Shown here piece after piece: positions 51,285 to 63,800 of a DNA stretch of 64,000 nt; positions within the stretch are counted from its first letter, which is position 1; every line of letters starts with the position of its first letter. The DNA is from Anisakis pegreffii (Eukaryota; Nematoda; Chromadorea; Rhabditida; Anisakidae). Location: NCBI GenBank assembly GCA_035041965.1, contig JAPYMA010000260.1:62001-126000 (forward strand), given 5' to 3'. The position numbers were made by a program, and so were the translations under genes. Below the pieces are notes generated by a model that saw nothing but the letters and a program-made list of their open reading frames with translations, ran no database searches and was not told where the DNA came from.

Positions 51285-53460
51285 TCAACGACTGGAACAT
51301 TTGAAGAGACTACGAACGGCTCTGCGATAACACGGCAACGCAGAAATTGTGCAAATGGTGATCACTATCGTTCTGAACTGAAATAATAATGAATTATCTA
51401 GAAATATGCTCACAACATCGCAGAAAATTGCAAGAAACATCATTCAGTGCGCTTTTATCCAAATCAGTGCGCTATTATCCAAATTCTTACTCTTCGGGGA
51501 GGTTCAAGATCAGACTTCACAGAAAAACCAAAGGGAATTCTGACCATCGTCAATTTACCTGATATTCGTGACTGCAGTGTAGTGGCTGATTTGTTGTAAC
51601 AGAGGGGACGACAACACCTTAGATATCAAGAATGCTGAAACAACTAGATGATCAATTTCTAACATGAATTTGCTTGCGGTTGAGCAACAAGCCAAACATT
51701 CAGAATTTAATTCGATTCTGTTAAGATCCACAAGTATATGATATGTGGCATTCAATGCAGCAAAAACCCAACTAACTTATTAAGGGAAGAGTAAGAATGT
51801 TCAATGGAACACAACAGACGATGAATGAAATCAAGCGTCCACGGTTTCGAATCATTTGGTCAGTTGCCGCGTCGTTCACGGTTGATCTCACCGCAGTTAT
51901 TGCCTAAAATGCCTGTCGAAGAGATGCTAGTGGTAAGCATCGTTTAGAAGATGAGTTGAAGCAATTCATGCTCATGAATTCCTAGGAATGAAGGCATTTG
52001 CAAAACAGAAATTCAGCAGAAAATGCATTAAAATTCAAATACATAAATATAGGATAATTCCTGTTACTTTGACGGTGACAATAGCCGTACATATCACGAT
52101 AACAGCAAATATCACATTCATTCATAAGTGCCGCAGTTATGACGGCAAATACTTCTTGATGCTCCTCAAACGTCATTCTTACAACCATCATCGAAGGAAA
52201 GCAAAGCAGATCGATCATTACGCAGTGAGGTACCCAAGAACTGCAATGGAAGGGCTCTTTATATTGCGATCATCTGGCGTAATAATCGCAAAAGATGGCA
52301 GGCAGCATTTATTGATTCTAAGTTTTAATAGTTGCGGATAAGTTTTCAGCAATAGAGTTAAGAATCACGCAGTTAAGAATCAATGTGTTTATGGTCTGGA
52401 AATCATTTCTTGTTCACCACAAAAATATGGATGAATTCCAATTTGAAATGAACCGTTCGTCCAAATATTTCGCGAAGAAGACAGGTGATTTGACTGCCAA
52501 ATAAGAGATTGAAACGAAGAAAAGAGTGAACACACGGAACGACATGGCAGTCGTTGCCTGAATTGACGCATACACGATCATGAAAGCCTTCGTCCTGCAA
52601 AGAACATTACGACACTACACAGCCCAATCATTACATATATCATTTTGTCGAGGTCGGAGGGATGGATGAACCTATGATTCCTAAGGAACAGTCACTGCAA
52701 GAAAAAACATTAAGTGGAGAAAATGACAATGAAATTCAAATATTTCGTGCAATTTTGCTGAAAGTACGGGGTGGTAACATTCACGTGACGCAAAAACCAC
52801 CAATATTCACATGAAAATTGGATTTGGAGTGAAAAGTACAAATGAGGTTGACTTCATTTTACGCTCTGTTATCTGATAACTGAAATCAAAATAACCGTTG
52901 CATCGTCACGTGTGGATTGTACCATGAAATGATCTCCAATATTTCATTGGTTAGCTCTATGCAATCGCCCAAAACGCATTCCGTGTAGAGGTGGAGTGTG
53001 AATGATTTGAATAATTCCAATTTTAATTTCGCAATCGATATGTAGACAACGAACAACGTCATGAGAGCTCTTAAGATCATAAGGCAGATGTTGACAACTT
53101 CTCCTGCACGGTAGAGCGAAGCTAAATATGATTGGCATTTCGGAAACGGAAGCTCAAGGAGTTAGTGGTAAGGTACAAGCAATGTTAATGGGAAATGTCG
53201 AAAGAGGAACGGGATCAATTCTGATGGACGAACCGAAACGAATTACTCTGTCATAGCTATGATGACCCTATTCCTCATTAAGGGACCGAGTGATAATGAA
53301 ATATGTTGTGTTTTGAATGGTCTAGTACACCGAAGCTGTCGTAGAATTGAGGAAATTACGAAACCAATTCGTCGAACTTACGACAATTTCATCCCAAATC
53401 GTTGCACTCACCCAGTGCACCCATTCGTTCTACACTATCATTTTCAAGAGAACGAATAGT
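51285..53460 (-). pseudogene. Receptor D, inverted copy with frameshifts
   Basis: The same receptor as A, B and C but on the minus strand. Exons: about 53460-53382 (first exon, disrupted), 53121-52896, 52594-52454, 52240-52068, 51903-51777, 51634-51559, 51377-51285. Three exons have exactly the lengths found in B (226, 141 and 127 bases), and the last is 93 bases as in A and B, ending TGA. Exon 52240-52068 lacks 9 bases and has gained 4 (gaatgaatg, a tandem duplication), which breaks the frame. Exon 51634-51559 is 13 bases short and ends out of phase. The second extracellular exon (CRDGG-type) is missing. Probably non-functional. The nearest copy is C, from the region around 61.9-62.75 kb. 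Confidence 0.8.
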
Positions 53461-54194
53461 GAAGCAATCTCAAAATGGACCTGTAAATTTTTGGGAATAT
53501 GCTCATAATTGTGCTGCATTTATATAGTAACCGCGTCATTGAAAAAAAATGTGCTGTGATTCATTAACGATGTCCAATTAAAAGATTTAATGATGCATTT
53601 TGTTGTCATACTCATAAAATTTCGCCCGAAGTCCAAAAAAAGAATATGATTGATTTGTTCTCCTTATGTATGGCTGATGAATCCACTCGATCATTTGATC
53701 GCCCATCGTATCTCAGGCAGGGCATATTTCAAATTTTTTGCAAGAGGAGGTGAAAATTAGAAAGTGGAGAGTCATTTGAGGGAGAATATGCGTATCTTGA
53801 GGGTTGATGGGGGAGAGGGATTTTAGGATGATTATCTGGAACTATGCGGCAATTTCTTGTTGTGCTGCTCACTTGGCATTCGTTTGCAATATAGAACCAT
53901 GGAACCACTCTTCTCATCGACTCATTTCTGCTGCTATTCAATTATATTAAGAGCGCTTTTATTCAATTAGCATGAAGTGGAACTGAATAGCAAAAGAACT
54001 GAAGTGACAAGGAATTTCTTCGAAAGTCAAACCCAAACTTCGTTCGGTCACCATCACTACGGTCACCATCACTACCATTGACCTGCTGATGGTGAACCTT
54101 CAAATCTCTTCCTAACAACCGAAAAATTCTAGTTGCTCAAAATTTCTTTGCACTGCAACCCGGAGAGAGCTATCAAACAGTACGAACTACCTAA
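53461..54194. other. Region between receptor D and the mariner
   Basis: No gene recognised. Near 54044-54078 there is a short tandem (ggtcaccatcactac-type, two units). A minus-strand frame at 53729-53941 has no recognisable content. Confidence 0.5.
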
Positions 54195-54196
54195 TA

Positions 54197-55109
54197 TTGG
54201 GTTGGTGCATAAGTTCGTGCGCTTTTATTCAAATTGAATTATTCCGGTAAAAGTTCACTTTTCCGGAGGAGTGTTATACACCAATCGATAGCGGATTTTC
54301 TGCTCTTCGTAACTGCATTAGACGATCCACTGCAGTTTTGCTTCGTCCGGATCTTCAACATGATGAAATGAAGTGTCAGGTGGACGAAAAAACGCATTTT
54401 CGACAAGTACTACTTTGTGCATTCAATCCAGGCTCAACGATCGCTTGCGACGTTTGTGCCGCATACGGAGATGATGCAGTGTTGCTAAGAACAGCGCAGA
54501 AGTGGTTTGCGAGGTTCGTGAAGGGCGACTTCGACGTGCAGGGCGGGCGACGTTCAGGTCGCATGTTGGATCTCGACGAGGGGCGTCTGAATGTTCTCAT
54601 CCATCTGAATCCGCATCAAACTGCTTCAGAACGGCGAAGCAGTCATTGCTGCACTGTACTGCGAGCAACTGAACCGGCACAACCGGGTTATTCAGGACAA
54701 ACGGCCCGAAATCCTGAAGAAGGTCATCCGACAACATGGCAACGCGCGCCCCACACAGCAAAACTGATCAGAAAAACGATCGAGGAGTTTGGATGGGAAA
54801 TTTTACCTCATCCACCGTATTCGCCAAACCTCGCTTCATCTGACTACTACCTCTTTCGTTCCCTCTCGAAAAGTCGCAGCGGTGTACCTTTCGACAGCGA
54901 CCATGCTGTCAAAACGTGGCTTGACGACTTCTTCGCCTCGAAGCAAGCGGAATTCTATCGTCGTGGAATCGACAAGCTGGTGAAACGATGGTATAAAGTC
55001 GTGGAAATCGAAGGAGAATATATTGTTGATTGGCTGGTTAGCTTCTGTGGTTTGAAAACGAAATTTTAGAAAACTCAGATAAAGCGCACGAACTTATGCA
55101 CCAACCCAA
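54197..55109 (+). mobile_element. Internally deleted mariner transposon
   Basis: Inverted terminal repeats are perfect over at least 26 bases (left ttgggttggtgcataagttc...; right end complementary), flanked by the TA dinucleotides expected for mariner at 54195-54196 and 55110-55111. The length is 913 bases against about 1.3 kb for full-length mariners, so about 0.37 kb is missing, including the part that would carry the first catalytic aspartate. The perfect ends suggest fairly recent movement, possibly by an enzyme supplied in trans. Confidence 0.95.
54338..55069 (+). pseudogene. Mariner transposase remnant
   Basis: An open frame of 243 codons. Residues about 50-75 (AQKWFARFVKGDFDVQGGRR) are the mariner helix-turn-helix region. 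Residues about 140-190 contain HTAKLIRKTIEEFGWEILPH then SPNLASSDYYLF, which includes the third catalytic aspartate. Between them the frame shifts: the stretch around 54648-54750 reads as transposase only in another frame (VIAALYCEQLNR, DKRPEILKKVIRQ). In that frame the second catalytic aspartate of the HDNARPH motif is a glycine (HGN). With the first aspartate deleted, the second changed and two frameshifts, it cannot be an active enzyme. Confidence 0.9.
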
Positions 55110-55329
55110 TAAATGCAGTTACCTGACCGCTATTTCTGATTTTATGAGCTTAACGGCAGAGGGCATCATTATACCCTTTGATTGGATGCATTGAATGGAT
55201 TACAGGGTATATATTAAATGGTTCGCTACGATAGTTATGCGGTTCACTTATGGACATTTGGACAGTCACCAAAGCAGGTCCGATTTTAAACCCGCCTTCA
55301 ACCTGTTGATTTGATCGAAATGATCTGTC

Positions 55330-58135
55330 CACTAACGACACTTACGACAAATGGCTGCGCTAGGTGAATGTAGTGACCTCGGATGGAATTGTCGTAAGTT
55401 TTCCTGATTGATTTACTGATTTTCGGTTCGGCGACTGCACTTATCTGGATGTTTTGATCGGGAAAAGTTTGTGGGCAGAAGTTAAAATTCCTTCTCCACA
55501 CCACTTGCGTATTCGTTCTTGAATGGTGATACAGTCAAGAAAGTTCAGCGCAAGAGGCACAACTAGTGGTCGGTCTCACTGAATTTCTTGTACTGTTTCA
55601 TTCACTGCACCGAAACACTCGAAACATGTTGATTTTTAGCTCCGCTCTACCGTCCAGGAGAAGTTGTCAACATCTGCCTTATGATCTTGAGAGCTGTGAT
55701 GACGTTGTTCGTTGTCTACATATCGATCACGAAATTAAAATTGGAATTATTGAAATCATTTACCCTTCACCTCTACACGGAATGCATTTTGGCCGATTGC
55801 CTAGAGCTAACCAAGGAAATATTGGAGATCATTTCATGGTACAATCCACACGTGACGATGCAACGGTTATTTTGATTTCAGTTATCAGATAACAGAGCGT
55901 AAAATGAAGTCAACCTCATTTGTACTTTTCACTCCAAATCCAATTTTCATGTGAATATTGGTGGTTTTTGCGTCACGTGAATGTTACCACCCCGTACTTT
56001 CAGCAAAATTGCACGAAATATTTGAATTTCATTGTCATTTTCTCCACTTAATGTTTTTTCTTGCAGTGACTGTTCCTTAGGAATCATAGGTTCATCCATC
56101 CCTCCGACCTCGACAAAATGATATATGTAATGATTGGGCTGTGTAGTGTCGTAATGTTCTTTGCAGGACAAAGGCCTTCATGATCGTGTATGCGTCAATT
56201 CAGGCAATGACTGCCATGTCGTTCCGTATGTTCACTCTTTTCTTCGTTTCGATCTCTTATTTGGCAGTCAAATCACCTTTTTACTTCGCAAAATACCTGG
56301 AAAAATGGTTAGTTGCAAACATAACTCATCCATACTATTGCTGTTGAGAAGAAGTAATTACCAGACTAGAACCAGAAGTAATATCAGGCAAGTATTGTAC
56401 CCCAAAAACCACAAGAAATGCCTCCAACCCCCCTCTTCGCTTTCAACACTTTCGCAGTCTTAAATCAGCGACATTCAAGGTAGTAGGGATGAAACAAATT
56501 CAGAAACTTGATTAAAGAATTGAACCTTTGGCGGTGAAGCGCGATTTATCATTTTGATCGAATTGACAACGATTCAAACTGTTACTGATCTAACGACTAG
56601 TACTTAATTATGGTTGCATCAATTCCACGAAATGAATTCGCTCAGGTTTTCAATAGTGACGTTACAATCTACAAATGGGTTCCGATTCTGGCCTAACGAC
56701 AATCCTTTAATATGCAGACGGTCGCTTCCGATTGATTTCTGCATTGAAACCTGCATAATTCTCAAATCTGTTCGAAAACGTAGTCAAAACTACAGCTTGA
56801 TAACCAATAAATGCTGTCGTCTTTTGCGAATATTGCATCATATCGTCGTTACTTGAATAGCGCTTCCATTGCAGTTCTTGGGTATATCACTGCATAATCA
56901 TCCATCTGTTTTGCTTCATTTTCATTCCTTCGATAACGGTTGTAATATCGACGTTGCCTGAGGATCAAGAAGTATGTGCCAGCGTACTGACAGTTCTTCT
57001 GAATGTGATGTTTCCTGTTATCGTGCTATGTACGATAGTTGTCACTGTCAAAGTAAGGGCAGTTATCTTATAAATTTCTGCCGTTTCCGCTTCCAAATGC
57101 CTTCATTCTAAGGAGTTTATAAACGTAAATTGTTTCAACTGAACATCGGATCAACGCCACGTCTGCTTGCACATATTATTTCCTGGAAGGGCGTTTTAGG
57201 CAACAGTTGTTGTGCGATCAACCGTGAGCGATATAGCAACTAACCAAATGATTCGGAACCGTAAACGTTTGATTTCATTCATCGTCTATTCTGTTCCATT
57301 GAACATTCTTACTCTTCCTGTAATAAGTTAGTTGGGTGTTTGTTAATACGATATGCACTGAGTGCCATATGTCTCTTAATTCCGGTTGTTGTCAGCATCA
57401 AAACACGATATGGATAATTGGAGTGTTGCTCAACCTCAGATAAATGCCTGTTAAAAATTTATCTCATGTTTCTTTTAGTATATTTTATATGTGAGGCGTT
57501 GCTGTGCGCATTCGATTCCATTCTGCTACAAAAAATTGCCCGTTACTCTGAAATCGTCGACTTTCAGGTATGGTGATGAGAGTCAGGATTATCTCTGATT
57601 GTTTTGTCATGAAGACTACTCTCGAACCTTTCCAATGTCATATAGAGTATTTAGACAATACCGCACTGATTGATGTTCTTTGCAATTTTCCGTAAAGTTT
57701 CAATATTCCATCGAAGCAGTTGTTTTGAGTATATTTCGCGATAATTCATCATTTGGTCGCAAAAAGTAGCAAGTATACGCCAAATAATCCTATTCAGCTT
57801 TAAAATATGCGTAGGAGGTCGTAAGGCAACAAGAGCTGAACAGCATTGAATGAATCAGCAGATTAATTTTGGCTTTCGATGCAAGCCTCCTCATGATAAC
57901 AGTATTTTTAGATCTTATGGTACAATAGCAGTACTTGTTACAGCTCGTAGTTGAGAAGGCGTTACTTTATTTCCGTTGAGCACAAAGGGAAAGGACAAGT
58001 ATTTGAATGTGAAAGGACATAATGTTCGATAACAAATTTCAGTTCAGAACGATTGTGATCAGCATTTGCACAATTTCCGCGTTTCCTTGTTATCGCAAAG
58101 CCGTTCGTGATATCTTCAAATGTTCCAGTCATTGA
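55330..58135 (+). pseudogene. Receptor B, likely pseudogene (lost exon 2, stop in exon 1)
   Basis: A tandem paralogue of A and a recent duplicate of C. Exons: first exon ending near 55395 (donor gtaagt), 55640-55865, 56167-56307, 56875-57052, 57200-57326, 57479-57567, 58043-58135. From 55640 on, all are open and in phase, with A-like lengths (226, 141, 178, 127, 89 and 93 bases). Helices include ICLMILRAVMTLFVVYISIT, MSFRMFTLFFVSISYLAV, IIIHLFCFIFIPSITVVI, LISFIVYSVPLNILTLPVI and FRTIVISICTISAFPCYR. The first exon reads WLR-stop (TAG) where C has WLRW, and the roughly 720 bases that hold exon 2 in C are absent. A shortened protein starting inside 55640-55865 is possible. An aataaa lies at 58154-58159. 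Confidence 0.75.
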
Positions 58136-59348
58136 CTGTATCACTCTGCTCGAAATAAAATCTCTTTTTTGGTTGTTCTTTATATAGACAACCTCAATTG
58201 ACCACATTTACACTGCACCTAATACCTTCGAGTTTCGAACATTTTCAGTGAAGACAACCAAATCTTTTTCGATGTCGCTTCATCTCTCACCATGTTGATG
58301 AGAAATCGTCAGCAGTCGCTTTTTGTGAAGGGAAAACAACAAGACCAAGCTCCCTTTGGACGATGAAATCGCCTCGAATAAAAGCTGTCACTGGTTAGCA
58401 TACACACTGGTTGCAAATTACAACTCGTATTGCGCATCAATTCACGTTATTATGCAATCTCAAACATTGTATGAGCGCATGTTTGGTGTTGTAGTACATC
58501 ACAGAGGATGACAGATTCCGTTTTCAGAATCGTTCTTTCAATTTTGTCAAAATGTATGAAAACAGTAGTGACCTAATGGAACTGGAAGCCTAACGTGTGA
58601 AATTTTTATCAGATGATCATTATGGGAAGTGTGCACGTTTTCAATCTGACTAATCGTTGAGTTTTGGAAACTGTTGCTATTATTCCAATTATTTTTTGAG
58701 ATCGTACGTTCCCTAGGGAGAATTGAGACTAGTTTAGGCCGAGTAAAGAAACATTAATTACTGAATCTTGTGAAGATTACATTGAGATGAAATCAGAGTG
58801 CTTTGGAATAGCTCTTCGCAGCAGTTGATCAGTCTCCGTTTTGCCAATAATATGACTACGAACAAAACTGAGAGTTTTTATTCCTGTAGAATAATGGTTC
58901 TCATGCTCGGGAGGTGCATTACTTCCTTCGATGGTCCAACAAACCATCGTTACCATCCCCAGCCCCTCCCCCTCCCCCCGCTATGTTAAATTGCTATTTC
59001 CACGAACGCCATCTCGTAAGACGGTTGTATACAACAAAATGCTTACGAAGCATCTCATTCTAAATAAAAAACAACAACTTTCCATCTAGAATCTCACAAC
59101 ACATGCATTACAACATTATATACATTTGCCACAAACCGGATACCTATGACATAACTGAGAAGTTTATTCGTTCAAAGAAAATCCCATTGTAAGGAGCATA
59201 TGAAGATCTCACCAGTATAAAATAGAGTCATAGGGCAAGCATGGAATCCCGTACTGACCGCGAGAGAGGAATTTAGTAGAAATAAGGAATGGATCTTGAT
59301 AAATCATAAAATTTGGCGATCAACTGGAAAGCGTCTAGTTAAATTTGT
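58136..59348. other. Region between receptor B and the LINE
   Basis: About 58590-58750 matches, inverted and diverged, 50650-50830 beyond receptor D. A short hAT-like fragment starts near 58892 (listed separately). No gene recognised. Confidence 0.5.
58892..58985. mobile_element. Short hAT-like terminal fragment
   Basis: Starts taatggttctcat and continues with words shared in order with the left ends of the elements at 1791 and 5372 (cttcgatggtcc..., ccatcgttaccatcccc), then runs into a C-rich tract. It looks like a left-end fragment or short relative of the same family. Similarity was judged by eye and is moderate. Confidence 0.45.
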
Positions 59349-60290
59349 ATGAATAGATCATTACCTTGCGATTACCTTGCGACCTGTCTTCGCTCTCTAT
59401 GTGGGCGCAGGTCTACCGATCCCCATATTACTCTTTGTTGAGTAGACCTTTTCCATTTTTGGTCAAACATCCTGACAAGCGGTTCATCCCATCTCATTCG
59501 TGGTCTGCCTAAGGGCCTCTTCACTCCTCTTGGAATCCACTGTGTTATTCGACTAGTCCAACGGTTATCATTCATTCTCGCTATGTGCCCAGCCCATCTT
59601 CTTTTGCTGATATACATTTTGTTTACTATGTCTTTCACTTTGGTCATCGAACGTAGTTCCTCATTTTTTATCTTGTCTTTCCGTGAAACGTTACACATCC
59701 GTCTTTCCATTGCTCTTTCTGTTAAAGCAAATTTTTCTTCTGCAACTTTTGTGGTTGCCCACGTTTCGCTTGCATATAACATAGCCGGAAGGATTGATGA
59801 GTTAAATATATTTCTTCTGATTCTTATTGGCAGGGTTTGATCTGTCAGTACCGTTCGATATTTTCCAAATGCTGTCCAACCAGCTCTCCTCCTTCTTTCC
59901 CATTCTCCTTCAGGACAGTTATTGGGATCCATTTGGCGGCCCAAGTAGACATAGTTCTTTAACTCTTCAATTTCTATTTCATCTAGCTGAATTTTGCCTT
60001 GTGCACAGTAAGGGTTTCGCATCCATTTAGTCTTTTTCAAGTTCATTTCCAGTCCCACTCTTTTGGAGTTTATTTTTAGTTGGTTTAGATCGCTCTTGAG
60101 ATCTTTTGGGTTTGTGGCTACTAATCACAATCGTCTGCGAAAAGTAGGTATGATAGTGTTTCTCCGTCTATTTTTATTCCACCTTTGAATTCCATTTTTC
60201 TGAACAGTTCTTCTAGTGTTGTTGCAAACAGTTTCGGAGATAGTGTGTCTCGTTGTCGTCTTTTCGGAGATAGTGTAGCCTCTGTTGCGA
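59349..60290 (-). mobile_element. 5'-truncated RTE-like LINE, 3' part of reverse transcriptase
   Basis: The minus-strand frame 60058-59372 (228 codons) carries the typical end of RTE/BovB-type endonuclease-reverse transcriptases: GLEMNLKKTKWM, LKNYVYLGRQM, RRNIFNSSILPAMLYASETW, KRRWAGHIARM and RPLGRPRMRWDEPLVRMF. Just upstream (60280-60060) the motifs RQRDTLSPKLF and LLFADD (the catalytic aspartate pair) are readable but separated from the main frame by a shift after FADD, so the copy is dead. The element is cut off near 60290, where tcggagatagtgt is duplicated. The 3' end carries two units of attaccttgcg (plus-strand reading, 59361-59385). Confidence 0.88.
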
Positions 60291-60807
60291 TCCTTGAAAA
60301 CTGAGGTTGTTTATATTCGTTGTTCCTTGGTGTTGATTCTGGGTTTGAAGTGATATCTGGTTAAGAGTGCGTTGCGATTCATATTTCATGTGAAGATATA
60401 ACTTTACAAAATCGGCATAATCTTTGGTAGCTGACCGTCGTTGATTTACGGCGATCAGTTAGATATCTCTTTTATTTACAATCGCGATAATCGCGACAAA
60501 GCCTGTGTAACTTCAATATTACCGACAGTTATAAACCACTCGATATAAGCAGTTCGAATTTCAAGGATATTCTCTCGAAGCATTATTACATTATTTTTGC
60601 TATTCTTAATGTCAGTATGATCATTATAATGAACGCTATTATCATGATCGTTATCACCATCATTTATACTCTCATGAAGTCGTGAACCGATTACTAATGA
60701 TGTCGCTTAGGGTTTAGTTACCCTTATTTGAGGTAATTTGCTAATAAACGATTGTGCCATAAGTTCTAATTGAGTTTCAAGGCAGAGTGCGTCATGAAGC
60801 CTTTTAA
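60291..60807. other. Region between LINE and receptor C
   Basis: No gene recognised. AT-rich, with no clear repeat apart from the partial duplication at the LINE junction. Confidence 0.5.
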
Positions 60808-63800
60808 TTGGTTGCATTGAATGGATTACAGGTATATTTTAAATACCTCGTTACCATAGTTATGCGGTTCACTTATGGACATTTTTTCAAAGCAGGTCCG
60901 ATTTTAAACCCGCCTTCAACCTGTCGATTTGATCGAAATGATCTGTTCACTAACGACAGTTACGACAAATGGCTGCGCTGGGTGAATGTAGTGACCTCGG
61001 ATGGAATTGTCGTAAGTTTTCCTGATTGATTTACTGATTTTCGGTTCGGCGACTGCACTTATCTGGATGTTTTGATCGGTAAAGGTTTGTGGGCAGAAGT
61101 TAAAATTCCTTCTCCACACCACTTGCGTATTCGTTCTTGAATGGTGATGCAGTCAAGAAAGTTCAGCACGAGAGGTACAATTACTGGTCGGTCTCATCAA
61201 ATTTGGTGCACTGGTTCATTCGCTGTAGTGACACACTCGGAACACATTACAGTTTCATCATCACTCCATTTCATCGAATCCACCAGGACATATGTAACTG
61301 AGTTATCAGTGTTGCGACACAGCATTCCGCTTTCCGGATTCGTCCTGCTAATTTGTTCATGGTTTCTGTTTATACAACTTATAACACACTTCGACCGAAA
61401 ACAACACTCATTGTTCTCCCATTAGCAAATACGTGATACTTTCAGCTGATTTGTAACGTACAAGGCACATTGTCAAGTTGTGTATCATGTTCTTGAGAGG
61501 AACAGAACAGGTTCAAGACAATTTGACTGGATTAGAAGCGTTACTAATCATGGCCACCGTAAGATTGGAAGAGTACCTCGTTAACTAAGAATTATCACTG
61601 AAGTTATCACTCATTATTACATTCGAGCCAGAGTTCTTCACTGATCACTTAAAAAAGCAGTGGGATTATCCATCGGCCCAGATTTTCCCACTCACAGCTA
61701 CCTGCCAGATACGGCTCCTTTTGTTTTAAGTGGTCGTCGTTTATTTCGGTATGCACAGAATCATAAGCTGCTTCAGTGATAGTCACACATAACAGAATGG
61801 AGCCATTATGTCCACTGCGTTAGCTGTCGGTGATTGCTTCGGTTCAATAGTTGATGAAACCAACAGAGTCCAGCTTTGGTGACCTCAAAATACAGCAAGT
61901 TCCATTACCACTCCGTCTCCTTGATGAGAAATTGGGTCATGAGAAAGTAATTCGCTTCAGCTTATTCATCAAGACTAATGTTCTTCCTCTTTCGACATTT
62001 CCCATTAACATTGCTTGTACCTTACCACTAACTCCTTGAGCTTCCGTTTCCGAAACGCCAACCATTTTTAGCTTCGCTCTACCGTGCAGGAGAAGTTGTC
62101 AACATCTGCCTTATGATCTTAAGAGCTCTCATGACGTTGTTCGTTGTCTACATATCGATTGCGAAATTAAAATTGGAATTATTCAAATCATTCACACTCC
62201 ACCTCTACACGGAATGCGTTTTGGGCGATTGCATAGAGCTAACCAATGAAATATTGGAGATCATTTCATGGTACAATCCACACGTGACGATGCAACGGTT
62301 ATTTTGATTTCAGTTATCAGATAACAGAGCGTAAAATGAAGTCAACCTCATTTGTACTTTTCACTCCAAATCCAATTTTCATGTGAATATTGGTGGTTTT
62401 TGCGTCACGTGAATGTTACCACCCCGTACTTTCAGCAAAATTGCACGAATGATTTGAATTTCATTGTCATTTTCTCCAGTTAATGTTTTTTCTTGCAGTG
62501 ACTGTTCCTTAGGAATCATAGGTTCATCCATCCCTCCGACCTCGACAAAATGATATATGTAATGATTGGTCTGTGTAGTGTAGTGATGTTCTTTGCAGGA
62601 CAAAGGCTTTCATGATCGTGTATGCGTCAATTCAGGCAACGGCTGCCATGTCGTTCCGTATGTTCACTCTTTTCTTCGTTTCGATCTCTTATTTGGCAGT
62701 CAAATCACCTTTTTACTTCGCAAAATACCTGGAAAAAGGGTTAGTTGCAAATATAACTCCTCCATACTATTGCTGTTGAGAAGAAGTAATTACCAGACTA
62801 GAACTACAAGTAATATCAGGCAAGTATTGTACCCCAAAAACCACAAGAAATGCTTCCGACCCCCCCCCCCCCCTCCTCGTTTTCAACACTTTCGCAGTCT
62901 TAAATCAACGACATTCAATTCCCATAAATCAAAGTAGTAGGAATGAAAGAAATCCAGAAACTTGATTAAAGAATTGAACCTTTGGCGGTGAAGCGCGATT
63001 TATCATTTTGATCGAATTGACAACGATTCAAACTGTTACTGATCTAACGACTAGTACTTAATTATGGTTGCATCAATTCCACGAAATGAATTCGCTCAGG
63101 TTTTCAATAGTGACGTTACAATCTACAAATGGGTTCCGATTCTGGCCTAACGACAATCCTTTAATATGCAGACGGTCGCTTCCGATTGATTTCTGTATTG
63201 AAACCTGCATAATTCTCACATCTGTTCGAAAATTTAGTCAAAACTACAGCTTGATAAGCAATAAATGCTGTCGTCTTTTGCGAATATTGCATCAGATCGT
63301 CGTTACGTGAATAGCGCTTCCATTGCAGTTCTTGGGTATATCTCTGCATAATCATCCATCTGTTTTGCTTCATTTTCATTCCTTCGATAACGGTTGTAAT
63401 ATGGACGTTGCCTGAGGATCAAGGAGTATTTGCCAACACAATGTCAGCTCTTCGGAATGCTATACTCGTTTTTGTTGTGCTATGTACGATTGTTGTCACT
63501 GTTAAGGTAAGAGCAATAATCTTATAACTTTCTGCCGTTTCCGTTTCCAAATGCATCCATTCTAACGAGTTCATAGATCTAAGCTCTTTTTATTTATCAT
63601 CGGATCAATACCACGTTTGCTTGCCAATAATATTTCCTGGAAGGGCGTTTTAGGCAATAATTGTTGTGCGATCAACCGTGAACGATGTAGCAACTAACCA
63701 AATGATTCGGAACCGTAAACGTTTGATTTCATTCATCGTCTATTCTGTTCCATTGAACATTCTTACTCTTACTGTAATAAGTTAGTTGGGTTTTTGTTAA

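Noticed and set aside
51982..52341. 117-codon plus-strand frame
   Set aside because: Antisense to receptor D exon 52240-52068, whose minus-strand translation aligns with the other receptor copies.
60916..61122. 68-codon minus-strand frame (also at 55298-55504)
   Set aside because: Antisense shadow conserved only because B and C are recent duplicates.
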